A DNA stretch of 64,000 nucleotides, taken from the NCBI RefSeq assembly GCF_001428105.1, contig NZ_LMSJ01000045.1, positions 112,129 to 176,128 on the forward strand. The letters are read 5' to 3'. The notes under the pieces are model-generated. The model saw only the letters and a list, made by a program, of their open reading frames with translations, did no database searches and was not told where the DNA came from. Both the position numbers and the translations under genes were made by a program. Positions 34,559 to 43,447 of the stretch are shown in pieces (the first letter of the stretch is position 1; every line of letters begins with the position of its first letter). The stretch is from Paenibacillus sp. Soil766. GTDB lineage: Bacteria; Bacillota; Bacilli; Paenibacillales; NBRC-103111.

Positions 34559-35587
34559 ATGCTAGTCATGGATGCCAAAAGAGCATTAAAAGATATACAA
34601 GCAGGCCGCCCAGCATCCGTTTATTTGTGCTACGGACCTGAGAAATATAAAATGCGCGAATTTATTCAGATATTGACGGATTCATTAATGGGGCAAGAAG
34701 ATCGGGAATTTGCAGTGAGTAAATTCGATTTGAGTGAAATGCCGCTTTCATCTGCACTAGATGATGCGGAAACGTTACCTTTTATGGTGCCTAAGAAGCT
34801 GGTCATTGCTAAAAATGCGTTGTTTTTCACTGGTGCAAAGGAAAATACGAAGCTAGAGCACAATATGGATCGCTTAACAGCCTATTTGAAATCACCTGCG
34901 GAGCATACGGTCGTGGTGTTCACAGTAGATGCCGATAAATTGGACGAGCGTAAGAAGATCGTCAAAACTTTAAAGGACATGGAGGCCGCAGTGCCTTTCC
35001 TTTCTTTGAGCCCGGAGGAATTGACGCAATGGGTAGCTAGGCAAGCGAGTGCGTTAGGCTTTACATTCTCGGGTGGCGCGGCAGATCAATTGATCCTGTA
35101 CACCGGAGGTAACCTGCAATCGTTATCGGCCGAACTTGAGAAGATTTCCTTGTACGTAGGTGCGGAAGGAGTAGCTTCTCCTGACGTAATTGATCAATTG
35201 GTTGCTCGAAGCACGGAGCAGAATGTATTCATCCTTATTGAAGATATCGTGAATGTGCGGTTGGAGCGAGCATTTGTGATCTTAGAGGAGCTTCTGAAGC
35301 AGCGTGAGGAGCCGATCAAAATCGCTTCGCTCATCGCCAGACAATTTCGGATCATGTTGCAGGTGAAGGAACTTGGAAAGCAGGGCTATTCACAGCAACA
35401 GATGGCTTCTCAGATTGGCTTACATCCTTTTGCGGTCAAAGTTGCTGAAGGACAGGCCCGAAAGTATGATGGGGAGAAGTTGAGCCGAATTATGGGTGAG
35501 CTGGCTGATCTGGATTTGCAGATGAAAACGGGGAAAATCGATAAAGTGTTAGGTTTGGAATTATTTCTTCTTAGGCTTGCTGCCTAG
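34559..35587 (+). CDS. holA: DNA polymerase III subunit delta
   Basis: 342 residues, full-length HolA: N-terminal SVYLCYGPEKYKMREF, lid domain, and C-terminal collar (FRIMLQVKELGKQGYSQQQMA, GKIDKVLGLELFLLRLA). It opens the beta clamp in the clamp loader. AGGAGG five bases before the ATG. Position before rpsT is the standard yqeN position in Bacilli. Confidence 0.95.
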   Translation: MLVMDAKRALKDIQAGRPASVYLCYGPEKYKMREFIQILTDSLMGQEDREFAVSKFDLSEMPLSSALDDAETLPFMVPKKLVIAKNALFFTGAKENTKLEHNMDRLTAYLKSPAEHTVVVFTVDADKLDERKKIVKTLKDMEAAVPFLSLSPEELTQWVARQASALGFTFSGGAADQLILYTGGNLQSLSAELEKISLYVGAEGVASPDVIDQLVARSTEQNVFILIEDIVNVRLERAFVILEELLKQREEPIKIASLIARQFRIMLQVKELGKQGYSQQQMASQIGLHPFAVKVAEGQARKYDGEKLSRIMGELADLDLQMKTGKIDKVLGLELFLLRLAA

Positions 35588-35619
35588 GAAGAGACTTTTC
35601 CTTATTCACTTAAATGGAA

Positions 35620-35653
35620 AAAAGACTAATTCTCCTAGGAGAATTAGTCTTTT
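35620..35653. terminator. Bidirectional terminator between holA and rpsT
   Basis: Perfect 34-bp palindrome (17-base arms) with A-run and T-run ends. Confidence 0.95.
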
Positions 35654-35670
35654 GCTTTTATGTCCGTGAA

Positions 35671-35931
35671 TTACGCTTGAGCCGAAAGAGCGTTTAGCTT
35701 TTTAGCTAGACGGGACTTCTTGCGGTTAGCGGCATTTTTATGAATTAAACCTTTAGAAGCAGCTTTGTCTAATTTCTTAGAAGCAGAAACTAAAGCTTCA
35801 GGGGTTAAAGCTGTTTCGAAAGCTTTCACAGCAGTACGCAAAGCGGACTTGTGGGAAGCGTTGCGAAGACGACGCTTTTCGCTAACTTTTACTCGTTTAA
35901 TAGCGGATTTAATGTTTGGCATGAAATTCAC
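35671..35931 (-). CDS. rpsT: 30S ribosomal protein S20
   Basis: 86 residues, Lys/Arg/Ala-rich, with MPNIKSAIKRVKVSEKRRLR and KGLIHKNAANRKKSRLAKKL. Binds 16S rRNA early in assembly. Preceded by AGGAGGTG and its own promoter. Confidence 0.98.
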   Translation of the reverse strand: MNFMPNIKSAIKRVKVSEKRRLRNASHKSALRTAVKAFETALTPEALVSASKKLDKAASKGLIHKNAANRKKSRLAKKLNALSAQA

Positions 35932-35989
35932 CTCCTACTTACAAAACACGTTCAACGTTACATTTGTATGTTTGCTGACAACTTTAAGT

Positions 35990-36018
35990 ATTCTACCACG
36001 CAATATTTCAAATTGCAA
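35990..36018 (-). promoter_or_regulatory. Sigma-A promoter for rpsT
   Basis: Minus strand TTGCAA (36013-36018), 17 bp, TAGAAT (35990-35995), with TGG before the -10 (extended). Confidence 0.8.
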
Positions 36019-36118
36019 GACCTGTCAATAGGTTTTCAGTGGTCATCAGTAGCTGCTCAGGGTGTTCATGAACGATGATACTCGCTACTGTTGACTTCAT
36101 TTCACCTCAGAATCTGAG

Positions 36119-36307
36119 ATAGTCCGATTTTCCCGAACTAAATCAGGGATTCTTTCCTAAGAATGATAAATAGTCAGGTTTTACCGAACTAAATTGCCAT
36201 TTTCCTCGTGTGAAGGTAGTTTTGGTTGATTTAGTTGGGTGTTTTAGGACTAATTGTGATTTGATGAGGCGGAAAGTGTGATTAAGTCGGCAAATTCGGA
36301 CTAAATG
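36119..36307. repeat. Degenerate repeat array with about 50-nt period
   Basis: Four copies of a motif close to ATAGTCNNNTTTTNCCGAACTAAAT: 36119-36143 and 36170-36194 (direct, only a few differences), about 36222-36255 (inverted), and about 36281-36306 (direct). Each copy is itself an imperfect inverted repeat (AGTC...RACT). The stretch between rpsT and the microsatellite otherwise holds nothing I can call a gene. Confidence 0.6.
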
Positions 36308-36410
36308 GAGTGAGTGCAGAGCGAGTAGTGAGGGCATTGAGCGGGAACTAGAACAAAACGTATAGGGAGATGGAGCACGCAAAGTGCATAATTCATGAGC
36401 AGTAGCAAAG

Positions 36411-36464
36411 CAGTAGCAGTAGCAGTAGCAGTAGCAGTAGCAGTAGCAGTAGCAGTAGCAGTAG
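36411..36464 (+). repeat. Hexanucleotide microsatellite (CAGTAG)9
   Basis: Nine perfect tandem CAGTAG units, then CAGCAGTAA. It can be read as alternating Val-Ala or Ser-Ser-type peptides, but no ribosome-binding site or family supports coding. Copy number is likely variable between strains. Confidence 0.95.
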
Positions 36465-36545
36465 CAGCAGTAACTCCACCCGCGCCCGCAACCCGCACCG
36501 TCACCCCGTCAACCCCCGGGAGCGCGAAAATATTCCAGCGCAATG

Positions 36546-37086
36546 TCACAACAATGGCGGTCTGCGAGTCGTATCTACTATCCAAGTATGTATCCTAGCC
36601 GCGCCTTTAACTTCGGGAAGAAGCCATTTCTTTTCTTCTAAGCGTCTAATGTATTTTCTCACAGTATCATACCCGCAACGCAGCACTTCTTTCACATCCG
36701 CGAGCTTGATCGGACGTTCTAAACGTAAGGCTAACCGCAGAATATCTCTTTCTTGGCCACTTAACTGACTTGCATTAGATTCGTGTTCCCCAAACAATCT
36801 TCCAATAAGCTGCTGGAGCAACGCTTGCCAAAGACGTGGACGTTCCCTAATGTCATCTAGGCTGATTCGTACAATGATCCAACCATCGTTCACAAGGTGC
36901 ATATGACGTACCCATTGATTCGAGTATTGTCTTCGATCCAATTTATCATAGTGGTAGTAAACGAAGAAACTCTTTTTCAGCAAAGGCATGTCCAGTCAGT
37001 AATTTCCTTAGGGCTTCGCCTTTCCTTTTGGCTAAATGTGAATTCAGCCATTGTTGGTGTACGCAGTCAAATTGTTTCAATGTCAT
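36546..37086 (-). pseudogene. Broken gene for a nuclease-like plus winged-helix protein
   Basis: Two pieces in different frames belong to one family common in Paenibacillus. The N-terminal piece starts at ATG 37086 (GGAGAG upstream) and reads MTLKQFDCVHQQWLNSHLAK, then HAFAEKEFLRLLPL and a stop. In another frame the gene resumes with DKLDRRQYSNQWVRHMHLVN and ISLDDIRERP, followed by a winged-helix region (IKLADVKEVLRCGYDTVRKY) to the stop at 36546. Intact relatives, as I recall them, have about 60 more residues in between that form the DUF559/Vsr-like nuclease core; here they are deleted and the frame shifted. Confidence 0.7.
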
Positions 37087-37115
37087 TCCATAACTCTCCA
37101 TTCGAAATAAAAATA

Positions 37116-37154
37116 GCGCCGTTTCACAACTCTAGTGAGAAGTGGAAACGGCGC
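37116..37154 (-). terminator. Terminator-like hairpin, minus orientation, without an obvious gene
   Basis: GCGCCGTTTC pairs with GAAACGGCGC; on the minus strand it is followed by TATTTTTATTT. It lies 30 bases upstream of the pseudogene start, and no minus-strand gene precedes it. Confidence 0.55.
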
Positions 37155-37276
37155 ATGCTTTGCGCGAGAAGATCTAGCATATTTGGTTACTTTGAGCATA
37201 TCATCTTCATGGCGTTCTGACAGACATTTACAATTGTCTACTTTCAAAACTATTGATTTTCAGTGATTCCTATCTC

Positions 37277-37307
37277 TGTATAACGCCGCGGCAACTGTCA
37301 CACAATA
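37277..37307 (+). promoter_or_regulatory. Candidate sigma-G promoter for gpr
   Basis: TGTATA (37277-37282), 18 nt, CACAATA (37301-37307), matching the forespore pattern TGNATA / CATACTA in most positions. gpr is forespore-expressed in B. subtilis. Confidence 0.5.
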
Positions 37308-37341
37308 AGCAACACAGTGCAAGTATGAAAGGGGACCTCCA

Positions 37342-38340
37342 ATGGACTTAGGCATATTTAACACACAGACCGATCTTGCACTAGATGCAAGGGATATGGC
37401 TCATGCAGCCAATCAGGGGCAACCGATTCCTGGTATTGAACAAGAGTTCACACGGGAAAACGGGATACGTGTCACCAAAATTAACGTCCTGAACGAAGAA
37501 GGCTCCAAAGCGCTCGGTAAGCTTCTGGGTCATTATATAACGATTGAGGTACCTGCGTTGCGAGAGAAAGACAGTCAGCTGCAAGATCGCGTGGCAACAA
37601 AGTTAGCTCAGGAATTTGAGCAGTTTCTGCGGCAAGTCGGCATTCCCAAAAATGCGAAAGCCCTGATTATTGGGCTAGGTAATGGGAACGTGACTCCCGA
37701 TGCTCTGGGACCTCTAGTCGTTGAAAATATTATGGTGACGCGTCATTACTTTGAACTGGTTCCCGAGGATGTGAGCCCAGGTTATCGAGCCGTAAGTGCT
37801 GTGGCGCCTGGTGTTCTGGGTACGACGGGGATAGAGAGCAGCGACATCGTGCAAGGGATTGTGGATAAATCTAAACCTGATTTCATCATCGCCATAGATG
37901 CGCTTGCCTCTAGATCCTTGGATCGTGTCAACACGACCATTCAGATCGCGGATACCGGAATTCATCCAGGTTCTGGAATCGGCAATAAGCGAAAAGGCTT
38001 GACGAAGGAGCAGCTAGGCATTCCAGTTATTGCAATTGGAGTTCCTACCGTCGTATATGCCTCAACAATTGTGAATAATGCCTTTGATCTCATGCAGAAG
38101 CATTTTAGCGGCCAAACGAACAATACGGGGCAGATATTTGGACTTTTGGACAATATTAACGAAGAAGAGCGACTACAGTTGGTTAAAGAGGTGTTAAACC
38201 CCGTAGGACACGATCTACTCGTTACCCCGAAGGAGATTGACCAGTTTATTGAGGATATAGCCAATATCATTGCCAGCGGCTTGAATGCGGCCCTACATGA
38301 CGCTGTAGATGTCGATAATGTAGCTGCGTATACGCATTAA
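37342..38340 (+). CDS. gpr: GPR germination protease
   Basis: 332 residues. N-terminal propeptide region, then the characteristic LIIGLGNGNVTPDALGPLVV and FIIAIDALASRSLDRVNTTI segments, the latter with active-site Asp candidates, and GIGNKRKGLTKEQLGIPVIA. GPR degrades small acid-soluble DNA-binding proteins when spores germinate. AAAGGGG precedes the ATG. Upstream of spoIIP, as in B. subtilis. Confidence 0.97.
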   Translation: MDLGIFNTQTDLALDARDMAHAANQGQPIPGIEQEFTRENGIRVTKINVLNEEGSKALGKLLGHYITIEVPALREKDSQLQDRVATKLAQEFEQFLRQVGIPKNAKALIIGLGNGNVTPDALGPLVVENIMVTRHYFELVPEDVSPGYRAVSAVAPGVLGTTGIESSDIVQGIVDKSKPDFIIAIDALASRSLDRVNTTIQIADTGIHPGSGIGNKRKGLTKEQLGIPVIAIGVPTVVYASTIVNNAFDLMQKHFSGQTNNTGQIFGLLDNINEEERLQLVKEVLNPVGHDLLVTPKEIDQFIEDIANIIASGLNAALHDAVDVDNVAAYTH

Positions 38341-38350
38341 TGTAAGGAGA

Positions 38351-38386
38351 GAACTGAACCTACTTTACGTGGGGGCAGTTCTTTTT
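38351..38386 (+). terminator. Terminator after gpr
   Basis: GAACTG/CAGTTC stem with inner pairing, then five T. Confidence 0.8.
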
Positions 38387-38522
38387 GGCGTTGGAGCTGC
38401 CTATCACAATCGAATCAAGAATCTTCTATCCTTTCTATCAAAAAAATCTAGCGAAAACTAGTTCTATCGTTCGGGCTCGTTTCATAGATTGAATTAAGAT
38501 AGTTTAGGAGGCATGGTTTACT

Positions 38523-39758
38523 ATGAAATGGACATCAGCCACATGGAATTTCAGCCAAGTTCGCAAAACCTTTCAGAGCGCCAGTTCCGTCGGGAAAACG
38601 TTTATTGTCCTCAGCACCTCGACCTTAGCTCTATTCGTCCTAATTGGTCTGGGTGGCGTCCTGCAAAGCCGATTAATGTCCACATCGCCTGTTTCATCCA
38701 TGAAAGGTCTCGCCGCATCGGTCACGAATCAGTTTTTTATCGATATGTTGGGTATGGAAGTCCCTCATTTAAATAAGGATCAGAAAAAGTTCACTTTTTC
38801 CCAGCACAACGTGTTTCACTTCGCTTTTCAAATGCTGACCGATATTAATCCAAGTGATCCTAAGAGCTTAGTCGCAAGCGAAGTGCCTGGCATGGGTCTG
38901 AATAAATCGACAGTATTGGTGAGTGGAAGTGAAACGAATCCGAGCGCTCCTTATGATCTGAATCCGATCTCAACTAATTTGGAAGCTGAAGCTAGATTTC
39001 CACAACCATCGCCGTCCGTGGAGCCGACACCCGTCAATAGTTCACCCCCTTCTCCCAATGCAGTTGCTCAACCACCGAAAACAGCCGGCGATAATGTTGC
39101 TTTTATCTATCAAACGCACAGTAATGAATCATTTTTACCGGAGCTGAAAGGTGTGACAGATCCAGATAAAGCCTACAGTGATAAAGTGAATATCATCTCC
39201 GTCGGGCAACGCTTAGCTCAGAATTTAGAGAGAGATGGCATCGGTGCTGTGCATTCCTCTACCGTTTATCCAAGTACGGTCAAAGGTTTTGAATATCCGT
39301 ATTCCTACAAGTATTCGGCCAAAACCCTTCAGGAAGCGATCTCTTCGCATAAGGATTTACAGTACTTTTTCGATATTCATCGCGATTCAGCAGCGCGTAG
39401 CAAAACAACAGCCACGATAGAAGGCAAGGATGTCGCGCAAGTGTATTTTATTATCGGAGGAAAAAACCCAAACTGGAAAAAGAATGAGGAATTTGCTAGG
39501 AAAATTCATCAAGTGCTGGAAGCGAAGCACCCGGGCGTTTCAAAGGGGATTCATGCCAAAGAGGCCAGTGAGGGCAACGGATTGTATAACCAGAACATTT
39601 CGCCAAATAGTATTTTGATCGAGGTCGGAGGGCCATACAATACTCTCGAGGAATGCTACCGGACAACGGATTGGCTGGCAGAAGCGATATCGGAAGTTAT
39701 TTTGAACGCGAAAAAAGTGGATGCACCCGTGACTACAACTACACCTAAAAACTCATAA
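38523..39758 (+). CDS. spoIIP: Stage II sporulation protein P
   Basis: 411 residues. One membrane helix near 28-46, a Pro/Ser/Thr linker around 140-195, then the amidase/endopeptidase domain with zinc-site motifs YQTHSNESFLPEL (His), FDIHRDSAARSKT and ILIEVGGPYNTLEECYRT (Glu). It cuts glycan strands and crosslinks with SpoIID and SpoIIM during engulfment. AGGAGG upstream of the ATG. The promoter is not obvious (expected mother-cell sigma-E). Confidence 0.96.
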   Translation: MKWTSATWNFSQVRKTFQSASSVGKTFIVLSTSTLALFVLIGLGGVLQSRLMSTSPVSSMKGLAASVTNQFFIDMLGMEVPHLNKDQKKFTFSQHNVFHFAFQMLTDINPSDPKSLVASEVPGMGLNKSTVLVSGSETNPSAPYDLNPISTNLEAEARFPQPSPSVEPTPVNSSPPSPNAVAQPPKTAGDNVAFIYQTHSNESFLPELKGVTDPDKAYSDKVNIISVGQRLAQNLERDGIGAVHSSTVYPSTVKGFEYPYSYKYSAKTLQEAISSHKDLQYFFDIHRDSAARSKTTATIEGKDVAQVYFIIGGKNPNWKKNEEFARKIHQVLEAKHPGVSKGIHAKEASEGNGLYNQNISPNSILIEVGGPYNTLEECYRTTDWLAEAISEVILNAKKVDAPVTTTTPKNS

Positions 39759-39787
39759 GTGCGCTAACAATGGAGGAGGGAAAAATA

Positions 39788-40180
39788 ATGAGGCTGAGGC
39801 ACTTTTATATCAAGGTTGGCTTGTTTGGACTCTTACTGCTGTTTTGTATCTTGTTCGGCGTCAGTCTAGCATCCAGCGGCATGGAACGCATAGAAGGTCC
39901 TCAGCCTTCCTCCAAAGCAGCTCAACAAGTTGCTCCAACAAAGGTCCCGGGAAAAGTAGTGACGACGGTTGCCCAAGCAACTCCTACGCCTACACCTCCT
40001 GTTAAAAACACGGCGGTGAAAGACAAACAACCCGTTGAGCCCAAAGCTGAACCTGTTGCTATTCATGATAATTCTTTGAACCGAGTAGGCAATAAATTAG
40101 GCGAGCTTTTACAGATAACGGCGCACCACGGCATTAAATTGTTTATTTCATTGTTTGATGCTGTTTTGGGCAAAGGGTAG
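39788..40180 (+). CDS. yqxA: YqxA-like (DUF3679) membrane protein
   Basis: 130 residues. Membrane helix at about 8-28, then a Thr/Pro/Val-rich spacer and an amphipathic C-terminus (LNRVGNKLGELLQITAHHGI). It occupies the same place between spoIIP and lepA as yqxA in B. subtilis. ATG 39788 has GGAGGAGG upstream; the 18-nt-longer start does not. Function unknown. Confidence 0.8.
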   Translation: MRLRHFYIKVGLFGLLLLFCILFGVSLASSGMERIEGPQPSSKAAQQVAPTKVPGKVVTTVAQATPTPTPPVKNTAVKDKQPVEPKAEPVAIHDNSLNRVGNKLGELLQITAHHGIKLFISLFDAVLGKG

Positions 40181-40187
40181 GTGTGCA

Positions 40188-40216
40188 TTGCTCCGACTTC
40201 CCACAACTGCTATAAT
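40188..40216 (+). promoter_or_regulatory. Sigma-A promoter for lepA
   Basis: TTGCTC (40188-40193), 17 bp, TATAAT (40211-40216) preceded by TGC (extended -10). Confidence 0.8.
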
Positions 40217-40253
40217 GAAAATTATTTGCATGTAGTGGGGGTTAGTCTTTAGC

Positions 40254-42068
40254 ATGACGGACATTCGAGAAAGACAACAAAGAATTCGCAACTTTTCAAT
40301 TATCGCTCATATCGATCACGGTAAATCAACTCTAGCTGATCGTATTCTGGAGTATACAGGTGCATTGTCTTCACGTGAGATGCAAGAGCAAGTTCTCGAC
40401 CAGATGGATCTGGAGCGCGAACGGGGGATTACAATTAAACTTCAAGCGGTGAGATTGGCTTACCGCGCTGATGATGGTGTCGATTACATCCTTAACCTGA
40501 TTGATACACCAGGACACGTAGACTTTACCTATGAGGTATCACGAAGTCTTGCTGCTTGTGAAGGTGCATTGCTGGTTGTTGATGCGGCACAAGGTATTGA
40601 GGCTCAAACACTAGCGAACGTATATCTAGCACTGGAAAATAATTTAGAAATATTACCTGTCATTAATAAAATCGATTTACCAAGCGCAGACCCGGATAAA
40701 GTAAAGCAAGAAGTCGAAGATGTGATCGGACTTGACGCTAGTGATGCTGTTCTTGCATCAGCCAAGGCTGGTATCGGTATTAAAGAAATTATAGAGCAGA
40801 TTTGTTTGAAGGTACCGGCTCCACAAGGTAATCCTGATGCTCCACTGAAAGCTTTGATTTTCGACTCTCATTACGATAGCTACAAAGGTGTAATCGTATA
40901 TGTGCGTGTCGTTGATGGCTCGATCAAAGCAGGCTCCAAAATCAAAATGATGGCTACGAACAAAGTATTTGAAGTTATTGAAGTAGGTGCGTTCAAACCA
41001 AGAATGTCATCGGTTCCTTCCCTAGAGGTTGGAGATGTTGGATTTATCGTTGCCGGTATCAAAAATGTTGGAGACACCCGTGTCGGTGACACGGTAACGG
41101 AAGCAGATCGCCCTTCACTAGAGGCATTGCCAGGTTACCGTCGCATTAATCCAATGGTTTTCTGTGGCTTGTATCCAATCGAAACGACCGATTACAACGA
41201 TTTGCGCGAAGCGCTGCAAAAGCTGGAACTGAATGATGCTTCCTTGCGGTTCGAGCCTGAAACCTCGACAGCGCTAGGGTTTGGCTTCCGTTGCGGATTC
41301 TTAGGACTTCTGCACATGGAAATCATTCAAGAACGTATCGAGCGTGAATTTAACATTCCGTTGATTACGACGGCACCGAGCGTTATTTACCGGATTACAT
41401 TAACGAATGGTGATGTCATGGAAATTGACAATCCATCGAACTATCCGGACCCACAACGAATTGATTTCGTTGAGGAGCCTTACGTCAAAGCTTCTGTTAT
41501 CGTTCCTAATGATTATGTAGGGACAATCATGGAACTTTGTCAAGGTAAACGCGGCGAATATTTGAATATGGAATACTTAGATACGAACCGAGTGACATTG
41601 ACTTATGAGATCCCGTTATCAGAGATTGTTTACGACTTCTTCGATATGCTGAAATCACGGACGAAGGGTTATGCTTCCTTTGACTATGAAGTAAGTGGCT
41701 ACAAGAAATCCAATCTAGTGAAAATGGACATCTTGCTTAATTCCGAACAAGTGGATGCACTTTCCTTCATTGTTCACCGTGACACCGCATATCATCGCGG
41801 TAAAATCATTTGTGACAAGCTCAAGGAGCTTATCCCGCGGCAAATGTTTGAGGTGCCGATTCAAGCGGCAATTGGACAGAAAATCGTGGCGCGTGAGACG
41901 GTTAAAGCGATGCGTAAGAACGTACTTGCGAAGTGTTACGGTGGTGATATTTCTCGTAAGCGTAAATTGTTAGACAAGCAAAAAGAAGGTAAAAAACGCA
42001 TGAAACAGGTCGGTAGCGTAGAAGTGCCGCAAGAGGCGTTCATGGCTGTTTTGAAAATCGACGAATAG
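40254..42068 (+). CDS. lepA: Elongation factor 4 (LepA)
   Basis: 604 residues. GTPase motifs AHIDHGKSTL, DTPGH and NKIDLP, then EF-G-like domains and the LepA-specific C-terminal domain (RDTAYHRGKIICDKLKELIP). A ribosomal GTPase linked to back-translocation and 30S biogenesis. Full length, own promoter. Confidence 0.98.
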   Translation: MTDIRERQQRIRNFSIIAHIDHGKSTLADRILEYTGALSSREMQEQVLDQMDLERERGITIKLQAVRLAYRADDGVDYILNLIDTPGHVDFTYEVSRSLAACEGALLVVDAAQGIEAQTLANVYLALENNLEILPVINKIDLPSADPDKVKQEVEDVIGLDASDAVLASAKAGIGIKEIIEQICLKVPAPQGNPDAPLKALIFDSHYDSYKGVIVYVRVVDGSIKAGSKIKMMATNKVFEVIEVGAFKPRMSSVPSLEVGDVGFIVAGIKNVGDTRVGDTVTEADRPSLEALPGYRRINPMVFCGLYPIETTDYNDLREALQKLELNDASLRFEPETSTALGFGFRCGFLGLLHMEIIQERIEREFNIPLITTAPSVIYRITLTNGDVMEIDNPSNYPDPQRIDFVEEPYVKASVIVPNDYVGTIMELCQGKRGEYLNMEYLDTNRVTLTYEIPLSEIVYDFFDMLKSRTKGYASFDYEVSGYKKSNLVKMDILLNSEQVDALSFIVHRDTAYHRGKIICDKLKELIPRQMFEVPIQAAIGQKIVARETVKAMRKNVLAKCYGGDISRKRKLLDKQKEGKKRMKQVGSVEVPQEAFMAVLKIDE

Positions 42069-42080
42069 ATGCATGGAACC

Positions 42081-42120
42081 AAAAGCTGGGGTGGCAGCGT
42101 ACGCTGTCCCTTGGCTTTTT
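42081..42120 (+). terminator. Terminator after lepA
   Basis: AAAAGC/GCTTTTT with inner GGCAGC-GTAC-GCTGTC hairpin. Confidence 0.85.
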
Positions 42121-42154
42121 CTCAATTTGCAAGCTAGTGGAAAGGAATACCCTT

Positions 42155-43306
42155 ATGTTAGTTACTTATACAGCTCCTACGGCGGTGTACATTCATATCC
42201 CTTTTTGTACGAATAAATGTCATTATTGCGACTTCAACTCTTACGTGCTCAAGGGTCAACCCGTTATGGAATATTTAGATGCGCTTGAGCGTGAAATGGA
42301 GCTCACGGTACGGGACCATTCACCTCAGAAGGTGGAGACGATCTTCGTAGGCGGAGGAACGCCAACTGTGTTGCTGCCAGATCAAATGGAACGCTTCTTA
42401 CGCATTGTGCGGACCTATTTTCCAGCGGACAGTACAGAAGTCGAATTTTCGATGGAAGCTAATCCGGGAACAACGGATGAAGATAAATTGGCTGTTATGA
42501 AAGCTGGCGGTGTAAATCGCATCAGCTTCGGTGTGCAGTCTTTTAACAATGACATCCTTGCGGCGATCGGCCGTATTCATAATACAGATGATGTGCATAG
42601 AAGCATTGCTAATGCGAAGAAGCTTGGCTTTGACAATTTATCGATCGACCTTATGTTTGGGTTGCCGAAGCAAACCGTAGAAATTATGCAGGCTACTTTA
42701 GATGAGGCGCTGTCACTCGATTTGCAGCATTATTCAATATACAGCTTGAAAGTAGAAGAAAACACCCTATTCCACACCTTATTCAACAAAAACCAACTGC
42801 CGCTCCCGAGTGAAGATGAGGAAGTCGATATGTACGAGTTGATTATGAAAAGGCTGGAGGGAGCGGGTTACAAGCAGTACGAAATTAGTAACTTTGCTAA
42901 GCCAGGTCGTGAAAGTCGACACAATACGATGTATTGGCGCAATCGCTCCTACTATGGATTAGGTGCTGGAGCACATGGGTATATGAATGGTAAGCGTCAT
43001 GTGAATGTGAAGGGCATCCAACCCTACATTGATGCAACGAAGCTTGGGTTACCAATCATGGAGCAATTCGATGTAACACCGCAGGAGGCCATGGAAGACT
43101 TTATGATGGTTGGCTTGCGACTGCTAGAGGGTGTGCGAAGCAAGGACTTCATGGATCAATTCGGTGAGACGATCGAATCCCACTTTGGAGCAACCTTGCA
43201 AAGCTGGATAAACAAAGGACTGATTGAGCAAACAACAGATGGTTATCGTCTATCCAAACACGGTATTTTGTTAGGAAATGAAGTCTTTGCCTCGTTCTTA
43301 AGTTAA
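42155..43306 (+). CDS. hemW: HemW, radical-SAM heme chaperone
   Basis: 383 residues. Radical SAM cluster motif CTNKCHYCDF (CX3CX2C), GGGTPTVL, and SFGVQSFNNDILAAIGR. It lacks the extended N-terminus and extra Cys of true coproporphyrinogen dehydrogenase HemN, so HemW (heme insertion into respiratory enzymes) is the better name. ATG 42155 follows GAAAGGAATACCC; the GTG 18 nt earlier is unlikely. Confidence 0.93.
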   Translation: MLVTYTAPTAVYIHIPFCTNKCHYCDFNSYVLKGQPVMEYLDALEREMELTVRDHSPQKVETIFVGGGTPTVLLPDQMERFLRIVRTYFPADSTEVEFSMEANPGTTDEDKLAVMKAGGVNRISFGVQSFNNDILAAIGRIHNTDDVHRSIANAKKLGFDNLSIDLMFGLPKQTVEIMQATLDEALSLDLQHYSIYSLKVEENTLFHTLFNKNQLPLPSEDEEVDMYELIMKRLEGAGYKQYEISNFAKPGRESRHNTMYWRNRSYYGLGAGAHGYMNGKRHVNVKGIQPYIDATKLGLPIMEQFDVTPQEAMEDFMMVGLRLLEGVRSKDFMDQFGETIESHFGATLQSWINKGLIEQTTDGYRLSKHGILLGNEVFASFLS

Positions 43307-43447
43307 ACCGGCATAGCGCAAAAAACGCTTGTGCAATTATACGGATTGTTGTATATTTATACATGAATCCACAAGCGAAACAGCGGAAAGCCGCAGGGCG
43401 CTAGCGTGGCTTTTATGCATTTTTGTGCGAATGGTGGGTGGGGAAGC

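Noticed and set aside
36119..36307. Possible CRISPR array
   Set aside because: Repeats diverge, one copy is inverted, spacing varies, and no cas genes are present.
36395..36598. ORF encoding a Val-Ala repeat peptide across the microsatellite
   Set aside because: Produced by the CAGTAG repeat; no ribosome-binding site, and the 3' part overlaps the pseudogene on the other strand.
42155..43306. Calling the gene hemN (coproporphyrinogen dehydrogenase)
   Set aside because: Length and cysteine pattern match HemW; HemN-specific N-terminal features are missing.
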